From Paenibacillus antibioticophila (GTDB taxonomy: Bacteria; Bacillota; Bacilli; Paenibacillales; Paenibacillaceae), in contig NZ_HG005139.1 of the NCBI RefSeq assembly GCF_000455265.1, forward strand, positions 723,812-787,811: a stretch of 64,000 nt of DNA. The letters run 5' to 3'. The notes beneath the pieces are model-generated. The model did no database searches. It was not told the origin of the DNA and saw nothing but the letters and a program-made list of their open reading frames with translations. This document shows, piece by piece, positions 54,728-63,868 of the stretch. How positions within the stretch are numbered: position 1 is the stretch's first letter; every line of letters starts with the position of its first letter. The translations under genes and the position numbers were made by a program.

Positions 54728-56536
54728 ATGAGGACTTTTCGCAGACGGCTTACACTGATCATGATGAGCCTGGTCGGCATTTCGATGCTGGCAGCCGGAG
54801 TAACGATGGCTCAGGTCTATAAGGACTCTCATATACGCGCATTAAAGGAAAATATGGCCCGGGAAATTTTACTGCTGGAGAGCACCTTTGATTTCTTGCC
54901 GATGGACAGCGCTGAGGCATCCGATTATTACACGGCAAAAGCCCGTGAATTGGAGGACGTAACCGATTCACGGGTAACCTTCATTATGCGGGATGGAACG
55001 GTCGTCGGGGATTCCGAGATGACTTCCGCGGAAATGGATAATCATGCTCATCGGGAAGAAATTGAATCCTCGGTAAGGGATAAGATCGGCAGCGCAATCC
55101 GCTACAGTGAGACTATTGGCGAGGATATGCTCTACGTGGCACATGGGGTTACTTCAGCGAACGGGAACTTCGACGGGTTTATCCGGCTGTCTATGAGTCT
55201 GGCTGCGGTAGGGCAGGAAATGAATAAAGGCTGGTACTACATGGGCGGAGGGCTAATGATTTTGTTCCTGGTTGCGGCCTTCGTCAGCTTCCGGGTAGCG
55301 GCAGGATTGACCCGGCCTCTGGAGAAAATAACTCGTGTGGCGAACCGGATATCACGGCTGGAATATGATGCGCGAGTGGATCTGTACCGACGGGATGAGA
55401 TCGGACAGCTTGGAGCCGCCATTAATGGGATGGCCGACAGCCTTCAGCAGCAGCTAAAGGTCATTCGCGATAATGAGGAATTAATGGAAAGCGTCCTTGC
55501 GAATATGACCGGGGGCATCATCATGATCGACAGCTCTGGCAATATTGCCCTGCTTAATCGGGTAGCAGAGAAGATCATGCATGTGAGCTCTGATCAGATT
55601 CAAGGGAAATCGTATCAGGTCTTGAAGCGGAATTACGAGCTGCTTAAGTTTGTAGAAGAAGGAATTACACGTCAGGAATTTCTTCGCGAGGAACGAACGA
55701 TCTACAATCCGGAGGAGCGGATTCTTCAGCTGGACGCGGTTCCGATGTTCGAGGATGACGACAGCTATAAAGGATTGCTGGTGCATTTGCAGGATGTTAC
55801 GGAAATTCGCCGGCTGGAGCGGATGCGCAGTGAATTTGTTGCCAATGTATCCCATGAATTGAAGACCCCGATTGCTGCGGTCAAAGGTTTTGCCGAGACG
55901 CTGCTTGCGGGCGGGGTGGCGGATAAGGAGACGGAGCGATCCTTCCTTCAGATTATTCATGATGAAGGAGAACGCTTGAATCGCTTGATCGGTGACATTC
56001 TGGAGCTGTCGAAGATTGAATCCAAGCGCGCACCGCTCGAATATGCGCCTGTGCATCTTAAGGACTTGTTCGACAATATTATTGAAATGCTGGGCTCTTC
56101 GGCTGCTAAGAAGCATATCAGTCTCAACCATTACATTCCCGAGCATTTATTTATGGAGGGAGACGAGGACCGGCTTCGGCAGATTTTCGTTAATCTGCTG
56201 TCAAACGCGATCAGCTACACGCAAGAGGGCGGGAAGGTCAGAATTGATTGCGAAATCACGGGGACGCCGGATGAGGAAAAGATCACAATTACCATTAACG
56301 ATACCGGAATCGGAATCCCTAAAAAGGACCTGCCGCGAATATTCGAGCGCTTCTACCGTGTAGATAAGGCTCGCTCGCGCAGCTCAGGCGGTACGGGGTT
56401 AGGCCTTTCTATCGTCAAGCATCTTGTTGAGCTGCATCGGGGTACAATACGGGTAGAAAGTAAAATCGGGGAAGGGTCTTCGTTCATCCTGGAGCTTCCG
56501 ATTATGCAGCATACCTCAGAGGCGGGCTCAATTTGA
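54728..56536 (+). CDS. phoR: Sensor histidine kinase PhoR
   Basis: 602 residues: membrane helix 1 (about 8-28), extracytoplasmic sensor (30-165), helix 2 (about 168-192), HAMP (about 193-245), PAS (about 255-360), HisKA with phospho-acceptor H376 in NVSHELKTPIAAVKG, and HATPase_c with NLLSNAISYT and GGTGLGLSIVKHL. The synteny with pstB-phoU-polA and a neighbouring PhoP supports PhoR. Only four bases follow the fumarase gene, so it is likely in its transcript. It precedes phoP, the reverse of the usual phoP-phoR order. Confidence 0.88.
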   Translation: MRTFRRRLTLIMMSLVGISMLAAGVTMAQVYKDSHIRALKENMAREILLLESTFDFLPMDSAEASDYYTAKARELEDVTDSRVTFIMRDGTVVGDSEMTSAEMDNHAHREEIESSVRDKIGSAIRYSETIGEDMLYVAHGVTSANGNFDGFIRLSMSLAAVGQEMNKGWYYMGGGLMILFLVAAFVSFRVAAGLTRPLEKITRVANRISRLEYDARVDLYRRDEIGQLGAAINGMADSLQQQLKVIRDNEELMESVLANMTGGIIMIDSSGNIALLNRVAEKIMHVSSDQIQGKSYQVLKRNYELLKFVEEGITRQEFLREERTIYNPEERILQLDAVPMFEDDDSYKGLLVHLQDVTEIRRLERMRSEFVANVSHELKTPIAAVKGFAETLLAGGVADKETERSFLQIIHDEGERLNRLIGDILELSKIESKRAPLEYAPVHLKDLFDNIIEMLGSSAAKKHISLNHYIPEHLFMEGDEDRLRQIFVNLLSNAISYTQEGGKVRIDCEITGTPDEEKITITINDTGIGIPKKDLPRIFERFYRVDKARSRSSGGTGLGLSIVKHLVELHRGTIRVESKIGEGSSFILELPIMQHTSEAGSI

Positions 56537-56560
56537 TGAACTTGGATCGTTGTTGAGCAT

Positions 56561-56577
56561 TTTACACCCCGTTAACA
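56561..56577 (+). promoter_or_regulatory. PhoP-box-like repeats upstream of phoP
   Basis: TTTACA at 56561-56566 and TTAACA at 56572-56577 are separated by five bases, the spacing of PhoP direct repeats. A third, weak TGATAT is at 56584. Consistent with autoregulation of phoP from its own promoter in the 119-base gap after phoR. Confidence 0.55.
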
Positions 56578-56655
56578 ATTCCGTGATATGCTTGGCATGT
56601 TCAGCGCTTTGTCTATGACGAAGCGACAGGTTGAATAAAAGAAGGGGGAAACAGC

Positions 56656-57387
56656 GTGACTCAACGATTGTTGGTCATTGAAGACGAACCGACACTGTCG
56701 AGGCTGCTATCTTATAACTTAAGCAGTGAGGGCTTTGAGGTTATTGTCGCTGATCATGGTCAAATTGGCTATGATACCGCGAAGAGTCAGGAGTTCGATC
56801 TGATTCTGCTTGATTTGATGCTTCCGGGGATGAACGGGATCGAGATTTTGTCCAAGCTTCGCGGGGAGGGCAGCAAGACGCCGGTCATCATTCTGACGGC
56901 AAAAAATGCGGAGGAAGAGGTCGTGCAGGGGTTAAAGGCCGGGGCCGATGATTACATTACGAAGCCCTTCGGTGTTGCAGAGCTGTTGGCCAGAGTAACG
57001 GCGGTCCTTCGGCGCACAAGCGGCGGGCATGAAGATCGGGAGCCTTCCCTGGAAGAACGGGAGGATGCCCAGATTACGCTGGGACCGTTATCCATCTATC
57101 CTGAGAAATACGAAGTCACACTGAACGGGGAAGCTATCGTGCTCAGACCTAAGGAGTTTGAAGTGTTGCTCTATCTGGCGCGGAAGCCTGGAGTCGTTAT
57201 GACTCGGGATGACCTGATGAACGCCGTTTGGGGCTTTGATTATATCGGAGGACAGCGTACCGTCGATGTTCATGTCAGCTCGCTGCGTAAGAAGCTGGAG
57301 CTGGATCCGGGATCGGTATATATCGATTCAATTCGGGGAGTGGGATACAAGCTAGTTGTGAACAAAAAGAAAACCGCCCATCATTGA
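56656..57387 (+). CDS. phoP: Response regulator PhoP (OmpR family)
   Basis: 243 residues. Receiver domain with phospho-acceptor D53 in LILLDLMLPGMNG and the conserved Lys in ITKPFGVAEL; C-terminal winged helix (about 140-240) with RPKEFEVLLYLARKPG and RTVDVHVSSLRKKL. Starts at GTG after AAGAAGGGGG. Phosphorylated by PhoR at low phosphate. A stem-loop overlaps its last codons. Confidence 0.9.
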   Translation: MTQRLLVIEDEPTLSRLLSYNLSSEGFEVIVADHGQIGYDTAKSQEFDLILLDLMLPGMNGIEILSKLRGEGSKTPVIILTAKNAEEEVVQGLKAGADDYITKPFGVAELLARVTAVLRRTSGGHEDREPSLEEREDAQITLGPLSIYPEKYEVTLNGEAIVLRPKEFEVLLYLARKPGVVMTRDDLMNAVWGFDYIGGQRTVDVHVSSLRKKLELDPGSVYIDSIRGVGYKLVVNKKKTAHH

Positions 57388-57411
57388 GACCCATTGATGG
57401 ACGGTTTTTCA
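57370..57411 (+). terminator. Terminator overlapping the end of phoP
   Basis: AAACCGCCCATCA / TGATGGACGGTTT stem with TTTTTC tail; the phoP stop lies within the loop side of the hairpin. Confidence 0.8.
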
Positions 57412-57501
57412 CTTTTTTCAGCCAGGGACTTTATTCTCCGCTAACAATTGTCGACTATCCTCTGAAAAGAGAGTGTATTCCGTACATAGGGAGTGGTGGT
57501 C

Positions 57502-58593
57502 ATGGCAAGCCTGACTGTTATGGAGAGACCTGCGGCCTTGGTGAATGTGGCTGATTTTAGCAGGAACGTTCCAGTAATACGCGGAGATCGAAAGTGCAGC
57601 GATGTGCTCGGCATGTTCAAGCAGGATTCCGAGCTTCCGTGCCTCGTCATTTGTGACCAAGGGGAACGCCCTCGCGGTCTTGTTATGAGGGATTATTTCT
57701 ATCGGCATCTTACAGGCAGATTTGCGCCGGATTTATTCTATGAGCGTCCTGTACGTGATTTTGCCCAACCGGAGTATGCGGTATATGAAATATCCACGCC
57801 CCCAGGAGAGCTGTTGGATCATGCGCTTCATCGGACCGGGCATTTGTTCTACGACAGTTTGATTTTAACGCAGGACGGGAATTACTATGGGGTAATGACA
57901 CTGCAGGATTTGATGCTTCTCTCGAGAAAATTACAACAGGAAGCCGAGGCTGAACGGCAAAACACGCTGCAACGGAGCGTTACGCTGGTTGAAGATATCG
58001 GAAGAACCGTCGTTCAGGCCTCTGAGGCTTCAGAAAGAAGCCTGGAGGAAACGCAGCAAATGTCGAGGCTTGCATTGGAAGGTCGAGAAGAACTGGAAGA
58101 GGTCACTGAAGCGTTTAATCGTGTGAAAAAAGTCACATTATCTCAACAAAACCAAGTGGATGAGTTGTCTTCCTGCTCACAGGATATTTCTCGAATCGCA
58201 GCGCAAATTCGTGAACTTGCAGAACTGAGCGGCATTCTGGCTCTCAATGCTTCGATTGAAGCCTCGCGGGCAGGAGAGCATGGACACGGATTCGCAGTCG
58301 TGGCAGAGGAAGTACACCGGCTTGCTAAAGAGACCAAGCAATTGTCGGGAAATATTGAAGAGACCCTGGACAGGGTAGGCGAGCTTGTAAAGGCGACGGA
58401 TCAATCGATGCGCGTCACCAGTGGGGAATTGGAGCAGAGTCAGACCCATGTTGTCCAGGCGGGCGATACCTTTGGGCAACTGGTTGAATCGGTGCGGAGA
58501 ACCGGGCGAACAGGCCGGGAGTCTGCGTCAGCCACGATTCAAGCGCTCAAGATGACAGAGATGGTGAATAAAGAGCTCACTGCATTGTCGTGA
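57502..58593 (+). CDS. Soluble CBS-domain/methyl-accepting chemotaxis-type protein
   Basis: 363 residues without membrane helices. N-terminal part (about 12-135) looks like a CBS pair ([19 protein letters not shown] and [19 protein letters not shown]). The C-terminal part (about 150-350) is a helical MCP signalling domain with the tip [19 protein letters not shown] followed by [15 protein letters not shown]. The tip differs from the canonical QTNLLALNAAIEAARAGE. A cytoplasmic chemoreceptor-like sensor of a nucleotide-type CBS ligand is suggested. Start at the ATG at 57502, eight bases after GGGAG. Sits between phoP and pstB. Confidence 0.88.
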   Translation: MASLTVMERPAALVNVADFSRNVPVIRGDRKCSDVLGMFKQDSELPCLVICDQGERPRGLVMRDYFYRHLTGRFAPDLFYERPVRDFAQPEYAVYEISTPPGELLDHALHRTGHLFYDSLILTQDGNYYGVMTLQDLMLLSRKLQQEAEAERQNTLQRSVTLVEDIGRTVVQASEASERSLEETQQMSRLALEGREELEEVTEAFNRVKKVTLSQQNQVDELSSCSQDISRIAAQIRELAELSGILALNASIEASRAGEHGHGFAVVAEEVHRLAKETKQLSGNIEETLDRVGELVKATDQSMRVTSGELEQSQTHVVQAGDTFGQLVESVRRTGRTGRESASATIQALKMTEMVNKELTALS

Positions 58594-58596
58594 AAT

Positions 58597-58648
58597 TTTA
58601 CACTGCGTTAACATTTAGGCTCATCCCGCTTTACATAGCTTATGTAAA
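58597..58648 (+). promoter_or_regulatory. PhoP-box array upstream of pstB
   Basis: TTTACA at 58597, TTAACA at 58608, TTTACA at 58630 and TATGTA at 58641 lie on an 11-base period, with a weak position at 58619. The last two form the palindrome TTTACATA-GCT-TATGTAAA (58630-58648). The first two repeats match those upstream of phoP (TTTTACAC, three bases, GTTAACA). Typical of PhoP activation sites. Confidence 0.65.
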
Positions 58649-58740
58649 ATCAATATGAAACAATCGAACCAAGCATCGGTACAGGTCCCAATGACAATTG
58701 AGGCCTTGCTTCGCATGTAACTTCTTATGGTGGTGAAGGC

Positions 58741-59496
58741 ATGTCAACAATCATCCGAATCAATAACTTGAAACTGTATTACGATCAATTCCTCGCCTTG
58801 AAGGACGTATCACTGGATATTCCCGAGAAGGCAATTACTGCGTTCATCGGACCATCGGGATGCGGGAAGTCAACCCTTCTCCGGACCTTGAACCGAATGA
58901 ACGATATGATCCCTGCCACGCGGATTGAGGGTTCTGTTCAAATTGCCGGTTCCGAGGTGTATGGTGAGGATGTTCAAGTGGAAATCTTGCGCAAGCAGGT
59001 CGGTATGGTGTTCCAGCAGCCGAATCCGTTTCCGAAATCAATATATGATAATGTCGCCTACGGACCTAGGCTTCATGGCTCTCCTGGCAAGGCGGAGCTT
59101 GATGAACTGGTGGAGCAAAGCTTGCGCCAGGCAGCATTATGGGATGAAGTGAAGGACTTCCTGAAGCGCTCGGCGCTGGGCCTGTCCGGCGGGCAGCAGC
59201 AGAGATTGTGCATCGCTCGCGCCATTGCAGTGCAGCCCCAAATTCTGCTGATGGATGAGGCGACTTCCGCACTTGATCCGATCTCTACGCTAAAGATTGA
59301 GGAATTAGTTCAGGAGTTGAAGAGTAAGTATACTATTGTGATGGTTACGCATAACATGCATCAAGCTGCCCGCATTTCGGACCGCACGGTATTTTTCCTG
59401 AATGGAGAAATTATTGAGGCGGACGATACGCGCAAGCTGTTCTCAACTCCATCGGATTCGCGCACAGAAGATTACATTTCCGGACGATTCGGATAA
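58741..59496 (+). CDS. pstB: Phosphate ABC transporter ATP-binding protein PstB
   Basis: 251 residues with Walker [10 protein letters not shown], the PstB-specific [20 protein letters not shown] (20 residues), signature [14 protein letters not shown] and Walker [13 protein letters not shown]. Energises PstCA phosphate import. GGTGGTGAAGG precedes the ATG. No pstS, pstC or pstA precedes it within this window, so pstB is separated from the rest of its transporter. PhoP-box array immediately upstream. Confidence 0.95.
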   Translation: MSTIIRINNLKLYYDQFLALKDVSLDIPEKAITAFIGPSGCGKSTLLRTLNRMNDMIPATRIEGSVQIAGSEVYGEDVQVEILRKQVGMVFQQPNPFPKSIYDNVAYGPRLHGSPGKAELDELVEQSLRQAALWDEVKDFLKRSALGLSGGQQQRLCIARAIAVQPQILLMDEATSALDPISTLKIEELVQELKSKYTIVMVTHNMHQAARISDRTVFFLNGEIIEADDTRKLFSTPSDSRTEDYISGRFG

Positions 59497-59515
59497 CCTA
59501 AGGAGGCAGCTGTAC

Positions 59516-60175
59516 ATGATACAAAGAAAAGATTTCGATCAAAGCCTGGAGGAATTGCGGCAGCTGCTGCTGAAGATGGGCAAGCATGTAGAGAACACTT
59601 TGAGCGAGTCGATCTCTGCCCTTCAAAATCTGGATGAGCCTAAAGCTCGAGCCATTATCGAGAAGGATATCGAGTTGAACGAAATGGAAGAAGAAGTTAT
59701 GGATCTGGGAGAACGGCTTATTGTGACACAGCAGCCGGTCGCGAAGGACCTGCGGCGGATTATCGTCGCTTTTAAAATCTCGAGTGATCTGGAACGCATG
59801 GGAGACCTGGCAATTGATATATCCAAGGTAACCTTGCGCCTGAAGGGTGAAGCCTTAATCAAGCCTTTGGTCGACATTCCCAAGATGGCCGAATTGGCCA
59901 ATGAGATGGTTCAGGAGTCCTTGCAGTCTTATCTTGACGAGAACACGGATCTTGCTTATAAGATGGCCAAGGATGACGACGAGATTGACCATTTGTACAG
60001 CCAGATCATTCGCGATCTGTACACGTATATGACAGCGCATCCGGAGTCCTTGCATCAGGCAATCCACCTTACTTTGGTAGGACGTTATATTGAGCGGATT
60101 GCTGATCATGCGACGAATATCGGAGAGAGCACGGTTTATCTGGTGACTGGGCATCGCCCGGACTTGAACGTATAA
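59516..60175 (+). CDS. phoU: Phosphate signalling protein PhoU
   Basis: 219 residues, two three-helix PhoU bundles with the metal-binding EXXXD repeats (EKDIELNEMEEEVMDLGERL and a second DDDEIDHLYSQIIRDLY). Restrains PhoR and Pst activity when phosphate is plentiful. AAGGAGG precedes the ATG at 59516; a longer in-frame extension into pstB was rejected. 19 bases downstream of pstB, followed by a strong terminator. Confidence 0.95.
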   Translation: MIQRKDFDQSLEELRQLLLKMGKHVENTLSESISALQNLDEPKARAIIEKDIELNEMEEEVMDLGERLIVTQQPVAKDLRRIIVAFKISSDLERMGDLAIDISKVTLRLKGEALIKPLVDIPKMAELANEMVQESLQSYLDENTDLAYKMAKDDDEIDHLYSQIIRDLYTYMTAHPESLHQAIHLTLVGRYIERIADHATNIGESTVYLVTGHRPDLNV

Positions 60176-60191
60176 ACGGGATACAAAATTT

Positions 60192-60236
60192 GGAATAACC
60201 CCTCACGGCTTGCTGTGGCGGGTTATTCTTTTTTTG
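60192..60236 (+). terminator. Terminator after phoU
   Basis: GAATAACCC-CAC / GTG-GGGTTATTC stem with a TTTTTTT tail. Confidence 0.95.
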
Positions 60237-60314
60237 CTTATGCTATTTGTTTTTGGCAAAAGGGAACCATGTGTTAGAATAGAACGAGGAGTATGCTGAA
60301 GGAGAAGGTGTCAC

Positions 60315-62984
60315 ATGGATAAATTGATTCTGATTGACGGCAATAGTGTTATTTACCGCGCTTTTTTTGCGATGCCGCCGCTTACCAATTCCAGCGGTCT
60401 GCATACGAATGCTGTATACGGCTTCACTAATATGATGCTTCGGCTCATTCAAGAACAGAAGCCAACACACCTTCTGGTTGCCTTTGATGCAGGCAAACAG
60501 ACCTTTCGGCATGAAGGCTATCAGGAATATAAAGGCGGCCGGGAGAAGACGCCGCCGGAGCTTTCAGAGCAATTTCCGTTATTGCGGGAGCTGCTGGAGA
60601 GCTTTGGCATTTCCTGGTTTGAGCTTGCGGGCTATGAGGCGGACGATATCATCGGTACGCTGAGCCGGCTGGGCGAGGAATCAGGACTTGAAGTGCTGGT
60701 TGTCACCGGTGATAAGGACATGCTTCAGGTTGTAAGCGACAAGGTCACGGTAGCATTGACCCGTAAGGGCATTAGCGAGGTCGAGCCTTATGGCCCGAAG
60801 GAAATTGAAGAGAAATACGGATTGACTCCGTTGCAAATTATTGATTTGAAAGGTCTGATGGGCGATGCGTCAGACAATATTCCCGGCGTTCCCGGGATTG
60901 GCGAGAAGACAGCGCTGAAGCTTCTCCATCAATTTGGTTCTGTGGAGGAAGTGCTTGCTCGTACCGATGAATTAAAAGGCAAGATGAAAGAAAACCTGGT
61001 CAATCATGCGGATGATGCGGTCATGAGCAAACGGCTTGCGACGATTCACCGCGAAGTGCCGATCGATCGGGCTTGGGATACGATGACGTTCAACGGCTTT
61101 AAGGAAGAGACCGCTGTTCCTATGCTACGTAAGCTGGAGTTTAAGTCGCTTCTTGAACGATTGAATTTCAGCGGCAGCGAAGGCGATGGGCAAGCGGATG
61201 GAACAGCAGCTGAGGCCTCGCAAGTGCAAGTGAATGTTACAATCGTGGAGTCTGCTTCCTTGAAGGAACTTGAAGCGGTCTTGCCTGAAATCGCGGGGTT
61301 GCACGTAGAAAGCCGCGGGGACAATCCTCATCAGGCAGAGCTTCTCGGCATGGTGCTCTCAACCAAAGAGCGGCATTTCTTTCTGCAGCCCGAGGTGTTG
61401 AAGAGCGAAGAAGCGGAAGCGGTTCGGGCATGGCTGGCGGATGAGCAAGCTCCGAAGCGGGGTTATGATCTGCATCGCGCAGACTTGACCTTGTTCTGGC
61501 ACGGAATTCCGTTTGCCGGAGCAGAATTCGATATCCAGTTGGCAGCGTATCTGCTTGATCCGACCGAGAGTGATCAGACGCTAAGCGCATTGTCTGCCAA
61601 ATACAATCTGGCCCCCTTGCCGTCCGATGATGAAGTGCTGGGCAAGGGAGCGAAGTTCAAGGTGCCGGATCTGGAGATTTTCAGCACTCATCTGGCTCGT
61701 AAGAGTGCGGCGGCGATTAGCATCGTGCCGGAGCAGCGAGCTGCGCTAGAACAGAATGAGATGCACAAGCTCTTCTATGAACTGGAGATGCCGCTGTCAC
61801 GTATCCTGGCGGATATGGAGAAGCAGGGCGTGGCCGTTGACCGGGAAAGCCTCATGCAGTTGGGGCAAGAGTTTGAAGCTCAGATCGCGAAGCTGGTATC
61901 GCAAATTTATGAGATTGCAGGCATCGAGTTCAATCTGAACTCACCGAAGCAGCTAGGGGAAATTCTGTTCGACAAGCTGGGACTTCCTGTGATCAAGAAG
62001 ACGAAGACGGGATATTCAACCGATGCTGAGGTGCTGGAGAAGCTGGCACCGTATCATGAAATTGTCCAGTATATCTTGGAATACCGGCAGCTTGCGAAGC
62101 TGCAATCGACTTATGTAGAAGGGCTTCTTAAGGAAATTCGCAGTGAGACGGGGAAGGTGCATACCTATTTCCGTCAGACCATTGCAGCAACCGGACGTCT
62201 GAGCAGCCAGTTCCCGAATTTGCAGAATATTCCGATTCGGATGGAAGAAGGGCGGAAGATCCGCAAAGTATTTGTCCCTTCCGAGGAAGGCTGGTATATT
62301 CTCGGCGCCGATTATTCGCAGATTGAATTGCGGGTGCTTGCGCATATTTCGGGGGATAAAGGCTTGCAGGAAGCATTTCTCCATGACATGGACATTCATA
62401 CCAAGACGGCAATGGATGTGTTCGGGGTATCCTCGGACCAGGTTGATGCCAATATGAGACGTTCCGCCAAAGCGGTTAATTTCGGGATTGTCTACGGAAT
62501 CAGTGATTACGGCCTGTCACAAAACCTGAACATTACCCGGAAAGAAGCAGCCCGGTTCATCGATCAATATTTCGATGCCTTCCAGGGTGTCCGGAAGTAT
62601 ATGGATGATATTGTCCGGGATGCCAAGCGGGATGGTTATGTGAAGACCCTGCTGGAGCGTAGACGATATCTGCCTGAAATTAACGCATCGAACTTCAATC
62701 TTCGCTCGTTTGCTGAGCGAACAGCCATGAACACGCCTATCCAGGGGACGGCGGCCGATATTATCAAGCTGGCGATGGTGCTGATGGATACAGCCCTTAG
62801 CAGCCATGGCTTGAAGAGCCGAATGCTCCTTCAGGTGCATGACGAACTTGTCTTTGAGGTGCCGCCCGAGGAGCTGGAGCTGATGAGCAAGCTGGTCCCC
62901 GAGACGATGGAGAAGGCGCTGAAGCTATCCGTGCCGCTTAAGGCTGAAGTAAGCAGCGGGTGGAACTGGTATGAAGCAAAGTGA
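60315..62984 (+). CDS. polA: DNA polymerase I
   Basis: 889 residues: 5'-3' exonuclease with helix-hairpin-helix (1-~290, FDAGKQTFRH, GYEADDIIGT, GVPGIGEKTA), a 3'-5' exonuclease-fold domain (about 310-490) that appears to lack the DEDD residues, as in Bacillus PolA, and the polymerase domain with motif A DYSQIELRVL, motif B RRSAKAVNFGIVYG and motif C QVHDELVFEVP. Functions in repair and Okazaki fragment processing. AAGGAGAAGG precedes the ATG. Confidence 0.97.
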   Translation: MDKLILIDGNSVIYRAFFAMPPLTNSSGLHTNAVYGFTNMMLRLIQEQKPTHLLVAFDAGKQTFRHEGYQEYKGGREKTPPELSEQFPLLRELLESFGISWFELAGYEADDIIGTLSRLGEESGLEVLVVTGDKDMLQVVSDKVTVALTRKGISEVEPYGPKEIEEKYGLTPLQIIDLKGLMGDASDNIPGVPGIGEKTALKLLHQFGSVEEVLARTDELKGKMKENLVNHADDAVMSKRLATIHREVPIDRAWDTMTFNGFKEETAVPMLRKLEFKSLLERLNFSGSEGDGQADGTAAEASQVQVNVTIVESASLKELEAVLPEIAGLHVESRGDNPHQAELLGMVLSTKERHFFLQPEVLKSEEAEAVRAWLADEQAPKRGYDLHRADLTLFWHGIPFAGAEFDIQLAAYLLDPTESDQTLSALSAKYNLAPLPSDDEVLGKGAKFKVPDLEIFSTHLARKSAAAISIVPEQRAALEQNEMHKLFYELEMPLSRILADMEKQGVAVDRESLMQLGQEFEAQIAKLVSQIYEIAGIEFNLNSPKQLGEILFDKLGLPVIKKTKTGYSTDAEVLEKLAPYHEIVQYILEYRQLAKLQSTYVEGLLKEIRSETGKVHTYFRQTIAATGRLSSQFPNLQNIPIRMEEGRKIRKVFVPSEEGWYILGADYSQIELRVLAHISGDKGLQEAFLHDMDIHTKTAMDVFGVSSDQVDANMRRSAKAVNFGIVYGISDYGLSQNLNITRKEAARFIDQYFDAFQGVRKYMDDIVRDAKRDGYVKTLLERRRYLPEINASNFNLRSFAERTAMNTPIQGTAADIIKLAMVLMDTALSSHGLKSRMLLQVHDELVFEVPPEELELMSKLVPETMEKALKLSVPLKAEVSSGWNWYEAK

Positions 62985-63026
62985 GAAATGTGATGTTTTT
63001 CTAACCATAGATAAGAGGTGAATGAA

Positions 63027-63863
63027 ATGCCGGAATTGCCGGAGGTCGAGACAGTCAGACGAACCCTGGCAGGGTTAATAGTCGGCAGAACGATTGAGAG
63101 GGTCTCGGTGCATCTACCGCGAATTATTCAGCGGCCCGATGATGTCCGGGTGTTCGAAATGGAGCTTGCAGGCAGCAAGATCGAGGATGTGGGACGCAGA
63201 GGGAAGTTCCTCTTGATCCGAATGGACAACCTCGTTCTGGTATCTCATCTGAGAATGGAAGGGCGCTATGGTCTGTATCAGAGCGGTGATCCGGTCGAAA
63301 AGCACACCCATGTCATCTTTCATTTTACCGACGGGATGGAACTCAGATATAAGGACGTACGTCAATTCGGAACCATGCATTTGTTTGCGCCAGGACAGGA
63401 GCTGATCAGCAAGCCGTTGGCCAAGCTGGGATTGGAGCCGCTGGATGAAGCCTTTACCTTTGAAGCCTTTTGCCATGTAATTGCAGGGAGAACAACGAAG
63501 ATAAAGCCGGCTCTGCTAAATCAGGAATACATTGTAGGCTTGGGCAATATTTATGTGGATGAGGCATTGTTTCGGGCAGGTATTTATCCACAGCTTCAGG
63601 CGAACCATTTAAGTACGGAGCAGCTCCGGAGGTTATATGAGGCCATCTTGGCCACCTTATCGGAAGCCGTGCTTGCCGGAGGGTCTTCCATTAAATCCTA
63701 TGTGAACGGACAAGGAGAGATGGGGATGTTCCAGCACAGTCTGAATGTGTATGGAAGACAGGGGCAGCCCTGTCCTGCTTGCGGACAACCTATCGAGAAG
63801 ATTACGCTGGCCGGGCGGGGAACCCATTACTGCCCGGAATGCCAGCCTGCGGGAATGGAGTGA
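63027..63863 (+). CDS. mutM: Formamidopyrimidine-DNA glycosylase
   Basis: 278 residues beginning [12 protein letters not shown]: the catalytic N-terminal Pro2 and Glu3 follow the initiator Met, which fixes the start at 63027 (AGAGGTGAATGAA upstream) against the in-frame GTG at 63018. H2TH region with [18 protein letters not shown] and a C-terminal CPAC...CPEC zinc finger. Removes 8-oxoguanine and FaPy lesions. 42 bases after polA, five before coaE. Confidence 0.97.
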   Translation: MPELPEVETVRRTLAGLIVGRTIERVSVHLPRIIQRPDDVRVFEMELAGSKIEDVGRRGKFLLIRMDNLVLVSHLRMEGRYGLYQSGDPVEKHTHVIFHFTDGMELRYKDVRQFGTMHLFAPGQELISKPLAKLGLEPLDEAFTFEAFCHVIAGRTTKIKPALLNQEYIVGLGNIYVDEALFRAGIYPQLQANHLSTEQLRRLYEAILATLSEAVLAGGSSIKSYVNGQGEMGMFQHSLNVYGRQGQPCPACGQPIEKITLAGRGTHYCPECQPAGME

Positions 63864-63868
63864 ATGCT

